Part shown: in pieces, positions 1-5,303 of the stretch
Layout of the letters: every line of letters starts with the position of its first letter
Position numbering within the stretch: position 1 is the first letter of the stretch
Assembly: GCA_022601315.1 (NCBI GenBank)
Contig: JAHZIU010000402.1
Span: 1 to 5,303 of the forward strand
Direction: 5' to 3'
DNA: 5,303 nt
Origin: Betaproteobacteria bacterium
Lineage (GTDB): Bacteria; Pseudomonadota; Gammaproteobacteria; Burkholderiales; Nitrosomonadaceae
The notes under the pieces: generated by a model
The model's database searches: none
Seen by the model: the letters and a program-made list of their open reading frames with translations, nothing else
What the model was told of the DNA's origin: nothing
Translations under genes and position numbers: made by a program

Positions 1-25
1 ATAGCGCAGATGCTCCGTTCACCGA

Positions 26-1402
26 CTATCTATGCGCCACCTTACTAATCACGTAACGAAATTTACCCGATTTCTCGGGCGGAATTTGATCGACTTGCTC
101 AACGATTATTGATACTGATTGACCAAGCCTGCCTTTGAAATCCTGTTCAATTTTTCTGATTAGGGCTACATTGAGAACTGCATGGGCTACGACCCATATC
201 TTTACCACATCCAGACTTTCCTGAACTATTTTAAAAGCATTGATCTCTGGTATATCACGCAAAATATAAATTAACGCCAACCCATGCATTACTGTGCCAT
301 CATGCGCCACAACAAAATCCGTACTACGCCCTTGTATTTCTTTTAGCAGGGGTAAACTACGCCCACAAGCACAGGCTTGATCGTCCAGCACACCCATGTC
401 CCCTGTCCTATATCGGATAAACGGAAAATCATGGGTCGCGAGATGTGTCACCACAATCTCGCCAGCTTGTCCGTGCGGTAACGTATTTCCCTCTTCATCA
501 ATAATTTCAACAAGAATATCATCAGCGGTAATATGCATGCCGCCATTTGGGCATTCATGCGCGATAAAACCAGCGTCACGCCCACCATATCCATTTGCCA
601 CGGGACAATTAAACACCTGACTGATTTGCTCTCGTTGTTCATCATAAAGGCGCTCTGAAGTAACGAATGCGACCTTTATACCCAAGTCGCCCATTGCCAA
701 CCCTTTCTCATCAGCATGGCGCGCAATATGTGACAAGGCAGAGGGATAACCAAAAAGCATTTTGGGCCGCACACGACGAATTTCATCCAGAAACTGATCC
801 AGCTTTTGCTCGGACATTTCAAAAGCCGGCAATAATCTGGTACGTAGTATCCAATCGCGCAAATTACGCAAGCGATCCTGTGCACCCAATTCAATCGGTG
901 ATCCCCAGATCACCATCTCAGTATCTCCAATATCAACATCCCACCAGCGCGTGGCACGCCACTTCGCTGCAATGTCATGGCTGACACGCTGCTTTCCAAT
1001 AAAGAAAACAAGTGGTTCACCACTGGATCCCCCTGTATTATTGCGTATCAAATGCTGAGCCTGATATGATTTAAGCGCTTCAGTGTTTTCACGAATAATT
1101 GATTTATTAAGTAAGGGAATGCGCTCCAGGTCAGATAACGATTGAATATTCGCCACATCGAAATCTAATTCAGCAAACAGGTGCCTGTAATAAGGAACAT
1201 GCGCCTCTACATTCAATAAAAAATTACGTAAGCGTGATAACTGATAATCCTGTAAGCGGTTTCTATCCCACCACTGCGATTCTTCCATTTTCTTTCGTAT
1301 GGCAACGCTATCGTGCTTTTTCAGGCGTTCATGCAAAGGAAAGAAAAAACCGGATACCAATGATGTGTACAAACTTTTATTTGAATTAACGGCGGTTCTC
1401 AT
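26..1402 (-). CDS. PaaK/CapK-family adenylate-forming enzyme (phenylacetate-CoA ligase-like), probably for polysaccharide biosynthesis
   Basis: The 458-residue protein has the length and motif order of the phenylacetate-CoA ligase/CapK branch of the ANL (acyl-adenylate) superfamily. Visible motifs are the ATP-binding Ser/Gly-rich loop NTGGSSGEP (residues 122-130), the NGYGGRD segment (270-276) where the family has its YG-x-x-E type motif, RYRTGD (330-335), CACGR (344-348), GRSTDF (358-363) and a C-terminal SGKFR (445-449). Lys447 in that last motif is the expected adenylation lysine. The family activates a carboxylate as an acyl-AMP, often followed by thioesterification. The substrate cannot be read from sequence. 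The gene lies 16 bases downstream of a glycosyltransferase on the same strand, so co-transcription is likely, and homologues in such loci are usually called CapK. That context argues against real phenylacetate catabolism. The ATG is preceded by a weak GGATGG-like ribosome site, and the next in-frame Met is at residue 39, inside conserved-looking sequence. Family is secure; role is inferred. Confidence 0.9.
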   Translation of the reverse strand: MRTAVNSNKSLYTSLVSGFFFPLHERLKKHDSVAIRKKMEESQWWDRNRLQDYQLSRLRNFLLNVEAHVPYYRHLFAELDFDVANIQSLSDLERIPLLNKSIIRENTEALKSYQAQHLIRNNTGGSSGEPLVFFIGKQRVSHDIAAKWRATRWWDVDIGDTEMVIWGSPIELGAQDRLRNLRDWILRTRLLPAFEMSEQKLDQFLDEIRRVRPKMLFGYPSALSHIARHADEKGLAMGDLGIKVAFVTSERLYDEQREQISQVFNCPVANGYGGRDAGFIAHECPNGGMHITADDILVEIIDEEGNTLPHGQAGEIVVTHLATHDFPFIRYRTGDMGVLDDQACACGRSLPLLKEIQGRSTDFVVAHDGTVMHGLALIYILRDIPEINAFKIVQESLDVVKIWVVAHAVLNVALIRKIEQDFKGRLGQSVSIIVEQVDQIPPEKSGKFRYVISKVAHR

Positions 1403-1418
1403 AGATTTCCATCCATTA

Positions 1419-2525
1419 TTATTTTAGTACCTGCTTATATATAGACAGTAATTGTTCTTTTATCACTGGCCAGGTATATTTCTGGATGGCTTGTAAACCT
1501 GCATCGCATAATTTTCTGGCCTGATCAGGATCTTTTAGTAACCGCAGCATTGCATCCGACATCGCAACAGGATCTTTTAATGGAACCAATAGAGCCGTTT
1601 TTTCGTGTTCCACCAGAAAAGGAATACCACCTGCATCAGTTGTTACCACCGGGATACCACTCGCTAATGCCTCCAAAATCGAAATAGGCATGTTATCAAC
1701 CAAACTAGCGTTAACCATCATATCTGCACTGTGATAAAGTTTGGCAATATGATCGTTATCAATACGCCCGGCAAACGTAACCGCATCCTGCAACCGCAAT
1801 TCAGCAACAATATCTTCCAACATTTGTTTTTCCGGACCAACACCCGCAATAGTCAGGTATGCATTAGGGAAGTGATCTTTGACTATTCTAAAAGCGCGTA
1901 TTGCAGTAGCATTGTCATATATTGATTCAAGATTACGTGTTACCACAATATGCGGAGCGCCTTTTTTATTTACATCACTGACAACCAGCTCAGCTTCAGC
2001 TGTAAAACGGCTGAGATCGATGATATTCGGCACAATACTGGAAGAAAAACCTCTTTCCTCAAACACACCCTCCAAAAAACCAGACGGGACAATAATTGCA
2101 TCTGTTTTCATCAGGCTTGGCCTGACCAAAAAAAAAGATTTTTGAAAAAAAACTGCTGCCTCTCCACCTCGATAATTAACAATTACCGGTACTCTTTTAA
2201 ACTTAGCAATCCAAATAGCTGGTGCCGCATATAAATGCCAAGCCCAACCCGAATTAGCCATAATATGAAATAACTGTACTTTGTTTGCAGCCCGCCATAA
2301 ATGGATCAAATACGGTACCAACCGAAATACGGCCCTCAAACCACGCAGTCCGGCAACCCACTTGGGTTGATAAGCTGCATTAACGCGAATCAGCTCGACT
2401 GAAACACCATCCTGTTGCAATAACTTCTCCAATTGCTTCGTCTGATTTGCCATACCACCAAAGGGTGGCGGCATTGGTCCCACCAATCCAATATGCATAT
2501 TGGGTGTACTCATTGTATGTAACAT
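1419..2525 (-). CDS. Glycosyltransferase family 4 (GT-B fold)
   Basis: This 368-residue protein reads as a complete retaining GT-B glycosyltransferase of the GT4 type. The N-terminal acceptor domain opens with IGLVGPMPPPFGG (residues 12-24), the usual glycine loop. The C-terminal donor domain starts near VPNIIDLSRF (165-174) and continues through AGVGPE (227-232), FAGRI (251-255) and the nucleotide-sugar site DNMPISILEALASG (277-290). In the E-x7-E signature the first Glu is replaced by Asp277; the second is Glu285. No membrane anchor or signal peptide is seen, so it probably acts on the cytoplasmic face of the inner membrane, moving a sugar from a nucleotide donor to a lipid-linked glycan. 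The start is uncertain. The first ATG has AAGG only one base upstream; Met5 (ATG at 2511-2513) lies 13 bases from AAGG, and Met10 sits right at the domain start. The gene contains two runs of 9 and 8 T on its coding strand (residues 126-134). Donor and acceptor are unknown. Confidence 0.92.
   Translation of the reverse strand: MLHTMSTPNMHIGLVGPMPPPFGGMANQTKQLEKLLQQDGVSVELIRVNAAYQPKWVAGLRGLRAVFRLVPYLIHLWRAANKVQLFHIMANSGWAWHLYAAPAIWIAKFKRVPVIVNYRGGEAAVFFQKSFFLVRPSLMKTDAIIVPSGFLEGVFEERGFSSSIVPNIIDLSRFTAEAELVVSDVNKKGAPHIVVTRNLESIYDNATAIRAFRIVKDHFPNAYLTIAGVGPEKQMLEDIVAELRLQDAVTFAGRIDNDHIAKLYHSADMMVNASLVDNMPISILEALASGIPVVTTDAGGIPFLVEHEKTALLVPLKDPVAMSDAMLRLLKDPDQARKLCDAGLQAIQKYTWPVIKEQLLSIYKQVLK
2128..2152. 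repeat. Two adjacent homopolymer tracts (A9 and A8 on the plus strand) inside the glycosyltransferase gene
   Basis: The plus strand has nine A at 2128-2136 and eight A at 2145-2152, read as T runs in the coding strand of the glycosyltransferase. They encode the FFQKSFFLV segment (residues 126-134). The reading frame is intact here. A one-base slip in either tract would truncate the enzyme about one third of the way in. Confidence 0.85.
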
Positions 2526-2642
2526 ACCTTAAATTTTAGTAGCGCTTTAGATACCAACAGTTTCTTTTGATAAGAATTTAAACCCAGATTAACTAAGAAC
2601 TGGAATCACATGATAACGAAAGATGCATTTGATATAAAACTG

Positions 2643-2680
2643 AACAATAACAATTAAGCGGATTAATTCAATTTATTGTT
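2643..2680. repeat. Imperfect AT-rich inverted repeat upstream of the tRNA promoter
   Basis: Outer arms AACAATAA (2643-2650) and TTATTGTT (2673-2680) are perfectly complementary. Inner arms AATTAA (2652-2657) and TTAATT (2663-2668) are too, around a GCGGA loop, with one unpaired base on the left and four on the right. It ends 19 bases before the -35 box of the tRNA promoter and lies between two divergent transcription units. It could be an operator, or simply AT-rich DNA acting as an UP-element region. It lacks the GC-rich stem of an intrinsic terminator. Function is unknown. Confidence 0.5.
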
Positions 2681-2699
2681 AATAATACCAGTGCTTTTC

Positions 2700-2727
2700 T
2701 TGACAAAACCTACAGCATCACTATAAT
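2700..2727 (+). promoter_or_regulatory. Sigma-70 promoter of the tRNA-Gly-Cys-Leu array
   Basis: A consensus -35 box TTGACA (2700-2705) is separated by 16 bases from a consensus -10 box TATAAT (2722-2727). Transcription should start near 2734, about 40 bases before tRNA-Gly. The bases just after the -10 box are CCTCCC (2728-2733). A GC-rich discriminator like this is typical of stable-RNA promoters under growth-rate or stringent (ppGpp) control. The AT-rich stretch at 2661-2690 could serve as an UP element. The boxes are read directly; the regulation is inferred from known rRNA and tRNA promoters. Confidence 0.85.
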
Positions 2728-2775
2728 CCTCCCTTTGTTTCTGAAGTGTCTTAAGTCGTAAAGGGACGTCTATTT

Positions 2776-2850
2776 GCGGGAATAGCTCAGTGGTAGAGCA
2801 CAACCTTGCCAAGGTTGGGGTCGCGAGTTCGAGCCTCGTTTCCCGCTCCA
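2776..2850 (+). tRNA. tRNA-Gly (anticodon GCC)
   Basis: A complete cloverleaf is visible. The acceptor stem GCGGGAA (2776-2782) pairs with TTCCCGC (2840-2846), followed by discriminator T and encoded CCA (2848-2850). The anticodon stem CAACC/GGTTG encloses the loop TTGCCAA with GCC at 2808-2810. The T arm carries the expected TTCGAGC loop. First gene of a Gly-Cys-Leu array transcribed rightward from the promoter at 2700-2727. Confidence 0.97.
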
Positions 2851-2964
2851 TTCTCCTTAAAAAGAAATTTTTCGAAACTTAATTTTATTACTGGTAACCG
2901 GCGAAACTTCAACAGAGTCTTGTTACACGTAAGTTATACAACGCTTTTAAACTTATGTAATAAT

Positions 2965-3038
2965 GGCGGGGTGGCAGAGTGGTTATGCAGCGGCCTGCAA
3001 AGCCGTCTACGCCGGTTCGATTCCGACCCCCGCCTCCA
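2965..3038 (+). tRNA. tRNA-Cys (anticodon GCA)
   Basis: The acceptor stem GGCGGGG (2965-2971) pairs with CCCCGCC (3028-3034). The discriminator is T, as expected for cysteine tRNAs, and CCA is encoded (3036-3038). The anticodon loop CTGCAAA (2995-3001) holds GCA at 2997-2999. It follows tRNA-Gly by 114 bases of AT-rich spacer with no convincing promoter or terminator, so it is probably processed from the same transcript. Confidence 0.97.
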
Positions 3039-3054
3039 CAAATATGGTTTTTTT

Positions 3055-3142
3055 GCCCGGGTGGTGAAATTGGTAGACACAAGGGACTTAAAATCCCTCG
3101 GACATTGCGTCCGTGCCGGTTCGATTCCGGCCCCGGGTACCA
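3055..3142 (+). tRNA. tRNA-Leu (anticodon UAA)
   Basis: A class II tRNA of 88 bases. The acceptor GCCCGGG (3055-3061) pairs with CCCGGGT (3132-3138), with discriminator A and encoded CCA (3140-3142). The anticodon stem AGGGA/TCCCT encloses the loop CTTAAAA with TAA at 3089-3091. A long variable arm CGGAC/GTCCG (3099-3113) is present, as expected for leucine. It lies 16 bases after tRNA-Cys and ends the array. No clear intrinsic terminator follows in the 152 bases up to the convergent TPR remnant. Confidence 0.97.
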
Positions 3143-3294
3143 ATAAATCAATGACTTGCGAAATCAACTTTACCTCGATTTGTTCCGAAAAAATACAACT
3201 GCTCCACAATTATGCAAATTTACCACAACAAATCAGTCTTAGAACTAACCAAGAAATTGAATTGAAACCAAGTCTGAGTTAGCACAAATAATCA

Positions 3295-3489
3295 TTAAGC
3301 AATATCATCCAACAAAGATTGCACCTGTTCTATTTCTCTAGCCGAACCAATTTCAGTAAACAAAGCTAAAGACAATTTCCAATAATCAACGGCGCGATCC
3401 AAATCACGTACTCGATAGACATTACCCAGGTTGCCATAGTCAACTGACCATGCCCTCCTTCTTCCCAGCTCTTCATTGATCGCCAAAAC
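3295..3489 (-). pseudogene. C-terminal remnant of a TPR-repeat protein, frameshifted
   Basis: The reading frame encodes about 64 residues resembling the last one and a half tetratricopeptide repeats of a larger protein: LAINEELGR, then YGNLGNVYR, DLDRAVDYWKLSLALF and a closing helix SLLDDIA before TAA. The intact TPR consensus would read roughly GRKEGM-S-YGNLGNVY, but this frame gives GRRRAWSVDYG. Reading the same bases in the next frame (about 3438-3455) gives KEGMVS. One base has therefore been lost near 3456 and one gained near 3438 (AGTTGAC), two indels that cancel. A glycine expected before DLDRA is also missing. There is no ATG; the only possible start is TTG at 3484-3486, with no ribosome site. 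Recognisable homology stops near 3489, just after sppA ends. It is most likely a non-functional scrap left by a deletion. The parent protein's function cannot be told. Confidence 0.75.
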
Positions 3490-3525
3490 TAATACATAAA
3501 TAATAAATGACTTTGTACTATAAAA

Positions 3526-4467
3526 CTATCGTAATTTCCATCCAGAATTTGTTAAAACGCCCATTACAACTTCACTAAAGCGTTTAGCGAACAGTTGCGC
3601 GAATCCTTCTCGCGTTGTAAAGTCAACTATATATTCAGCTTGAATCACCTCCCTGGCAACAAACCCTGCACTACCTATTTCATCCGCCAGCCCAAGCTCA
3701 ATACTTCTCTGTCCTGTCCAAACAACACCACTAAATATTTCGGGTGTATCCTTTAATCGATCCCCTCTACCTTCTTGCACTACATTGATAAATTGTTCGT
3801 GGATCTCACCCAATAATTCTTGTGCATGATCTCTCTGTTGCGGATCCAAAGGTGTAAAAGGATCGAGAAAACCTTTACTTTCACCCGCAGTAAGCAAACG
3901 TCTTTCTATACCAAGCTTTTCTATAGTACCGGTAAACCCAAAACCATTCATTAGGACACCGATAGACCCAACAAGGCTAGCTTTATCAACAAAAATTTTA
4001 TCTGCTGCTGCAGCAACATAATAGCCTCCTGAAGCACAAACATCGCTAATCACAGCGTAAAGAGGAATATCTGGATAGACACTACGTAACCGACGTATCT
4101 CATCGTTAATATAACCAGCTTGAACCGGGCTTCCCCCCGGACTGTTAATACGTAATATCACGCCTTGTGTGTTCGGGTCCTCAAATGCCAGCCGCAAGCC
4201 CTTAATTACGTTATCCGCACTACTGACACTATCGTCGGAAATCATACCTTGCAAGTCAACAAGCGCTGAATGCTTATCAGACAAACGAACAGCATTTGTA
4301 CCAAGCCAACCCAATGCAAGAAAAAGAAGTAAAAACAAATAAATAAAAGTTAATGATTTAAAAAATATTCCCCAGCGCCTAGCGCGCCGTTGCTCATTCA
4401 AAGAAGAAAATGCAAGCCCCTCTAGCAGAGTTCGCTCCCATCTGTCTTTTTGGTTTTCATCCGTCAT
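3526..4467 (-). CDS. sppA: Signal peptide peptidase SppA (S49 family, single-domain type)
   Basis: A 313-residue membrane-bound serine protease of the short (about 36 kDa) SppA class. It has a basic cytoplasmic N terminus, one transmembrane helix at about residues 34-56, and a periplasmic S49 domain. Key motifs are INSPGGSP (107-114), DVCASGGYY (142-150) with nucleophile Ser146, and AGESKGFLDPF (194-204) with general-base Lys198. The Ser-Lys spacing of 52 matches the known single-domain SppA dyad. SppA cleaves signal peptides left in the inner membrane after secretion. The ATG at 4465-4467 is the natural start because the basic segment and TM helix follow in normal register; the ribosome site is weak (a TGGG about 10 bases upstream). 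The gene follows an rRNA operon terminator on the same strand, so it should use its own promoter in 4468-4619, where I see no consensus one. It ends in TAG, followed 39 bases later, in the same frame, by the TPR remnant. Confidence 0.96.
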   Translation of the reverse strand: MTDENQKDRWERTLLEGLAFSSLNEQRRARRWGIFFKSLTFIYLFLLLFLALGWLGTNAVRLSDKHSALVDLQGMISDDSVSSADNVIKGLRLAFEDPNTQGVILRINSPGGSPVQAGYINDEIRRLRSVYPDIPLYAVISDVCASGGYYVAAAADKIFVDKASLVGSIGVLMNGFGFTGTIEKLGIERRLLTAGESKGFLDPFTPLDPQQRDHAQELLGEIHEQFINVVQEGRGDRLKDTPEIFSGVVWTGQRSIELGLADEIGSAGFVAREVIQAEYIVDFTTREGFAQLFAKRFSEVVMGVLTNSGWKLR

Positions 4468-4619
4468 AAAAGTTTACCCAAAGTAAAATTCAACATAAAC
4501 CTACTATACGATAAAAATTATTATTAGTGACCCTAAAATAAATAAGTTTGATATTGTATATTGAAAGAAACGTCCAGTTGTTGAATCAAATATTCATTTC
4601 ATAAAATTCAAACAAGAAA

Positions 4620-4650
4620 AAAGCCCCTCATTAACTAAATGAGGGGCTTT
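4620..4650 (-). terminator. Intrinsic terminator of the rRNA operon
   Basis: A 12-base stem (AAGCCCCTCATT at 4621-4632 with AATGAGGGGCTT at 4638-4649), extended by one A-T pair, closes a 5-base loop. Read on the minus strand, the GC-rich stem is followed by a run of six T that begins within its end. It begins 8 bases after the 5S gene and separates the rRNA operon from sppA. Confidence 0.93.
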
Positions 4651-4658
4651 AAATTGAG

Positions 4659-4774
4659 TGCCTGGCGGTAACCTACTTTCACATGCGTATACACACTATC
4701 ATCGGCGCGACTTCGTTTCACGGTTCTGTTCGAGATGGGAAGAGGTGGGTCCAAAGTGCTATGGCCGCCAAGCG
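4659..4774 (-). rRNA. rrf: 5S ribosomal RNA
   Basis: The minus strand reads as a complete 5S rRNA of about 116 bases. The 5' GCTTGGCGG pairs with the 3' CCGCCAGGC to form helix I. The internal CCCATCTCGAACAG (read on the minus strand) is the conserved loop region of bacterial 5S. It follows the 23S gene by about 115 bases and precedes the operon terminator. The exact ends are uncertain by one or two bases. Confidence 0.96.
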
Positions 4775-4782
4775 AAACTGAG

Positions 4783-4821
4783 CACAAAACAAGTTTTAAT
4801 TAAATTGATAATTGTTTTGTG
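4783..4821 (-). repeat. Perfect 10-base inverted repeat in the 23S-5S spacer
   Basis: CACAAAACAA (4783-4792) and TTGTTTTGTG (4812-4821) are exact reverse complements separated by 19 AT-rich bases. In the precursor rRNA this would form a hairpin starting about 9 bases upstream of the 5S 5' end. It may guide processing of the spacer between 23S and 5S, by analogy with ribonuclease-processed rRNA spacers. The rest of the spacer (4822-4889) shows nothing recognisable. Confidence 0.6.
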
Positions 4822-4889
4822 ATTGGAAAAAGTAAATGAGTTAAATATCTAAGTAAAACAATAACAATTAATTAAGTTGTTAAAGTTAT

Positions 4890-5303
<414 letters not shown>

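Noticed and set aside
396..984. Overlapping ORFs on both strands inside the CapK-like gene (396-620, 667-984, 448-645, 676-894)
   Set aside because: They are shadows of a gene whose own frame carries all the ANL motifs in order.
1731..2234. Plus-strand ORFs inside the glycosyltransferase gene
   Set aside because: They are antisense shadows of a frame with complete GT4 motifs, and have no domain of their own.
2547..2575. TTCTTA-17-TATCTA on the minus strand as a promoter for the glycan operon
   Set aside because: The spacing is right but only three of six bases match in each box, which is no better than chance in this composition.
2663..3282. Several ORFs on both strands across 2663-3282
   Set aside because: They are translations through the three tRNA genes and their spacers. 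The tRNA cloverleafs fully explain the conserved sequence, and none has a protein-like domain.
3143..3294. Terminator for the tRNA array or for the convergent sppA/TPR unit
   Set aside because: Only weak 5-base AAATC/GATTT pairing was found, with no GC-rich stem and T tract. Apart from short direct repeats of AACCAAG, the stretch shows nothing.
4503..4508. TATAGT on the minus strand as a -10 box for sppA
   Set aside because: No acceptable -35 hexamer lies at the right distance, and AT-rich DNA gives many such hits. sppA probably has a promoter in 4468-4619, but I cannot place it.

Overview
The window is about 5.3 kb of AT-leaning chromosomal DNA from a Gram-negative bacterium. It looks betaproteobacterial, perhaps a Nitrosomonas-like member. 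That placement is inferred from the general look of the SppA, TPR and rRNA sequences and was not tested by any search. The content is mostly ordinary: the end of an rRNA operon, a signal peptide peptidase, a three-tRNA array and two polysaccharide-type genes.

Layout, left to right. (1) Positions 26-2525, minus strand: a two-gene operon reading leftward. A GT-B glycosyltransferase (family 4 type) is upstream, and 16 bases after it comes an adenylate-forming enzyme of the PaaK/CapK family. Together they suggest part of an exopolysaccharide or capsule locus that continues past the left edge. (2) Positions 2526-2775: an intergenic region between divergent transcription units. It holds an AT-rich imperfect inverted repeat and a consensus sigma-70 promoter (TTGACA, 16 bases, TATAAT) facing right. 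(3) Positions 2776-3142, plus strand: tRNA-Gly(GCC), tRNA-Cys(GCA) and tRNA-Leu(UAA), all with encoded CCA. (4) Positions 3295-3486, minus strand: a degraded C-terminal remnant of a TPR protein carrying two compensating frameshifts. (5) Positions 3526-4467, minus strand: an intact single-domain SppA (S49) with a Ser146/Lys198 catalytic pair. (6) Positions 4620-5303, minus strand: the 3' end of an rRNA operon (partial 23S, spacer, 5S, strong intrinsic terminator).

Functionally, the glycosyltransferase and the CapK-like enzyme probably work together on a surface glycan. One would add a sugar and the other would activate an acyl group or rework a precursor. The tRNA array and rRNA operon are housekeeping translation genes, and SppA degrades leftover signal peptides in the inner membrane. 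I see no convincing undescribed system. The points most worth a second look are the TPR remnant joined in frame to the end of sppA, the paired homopolymer tracts inside the glycosyltransferase gene, and the inverted repeats beside the tRNA promoter and in the 23S-5S spacer.
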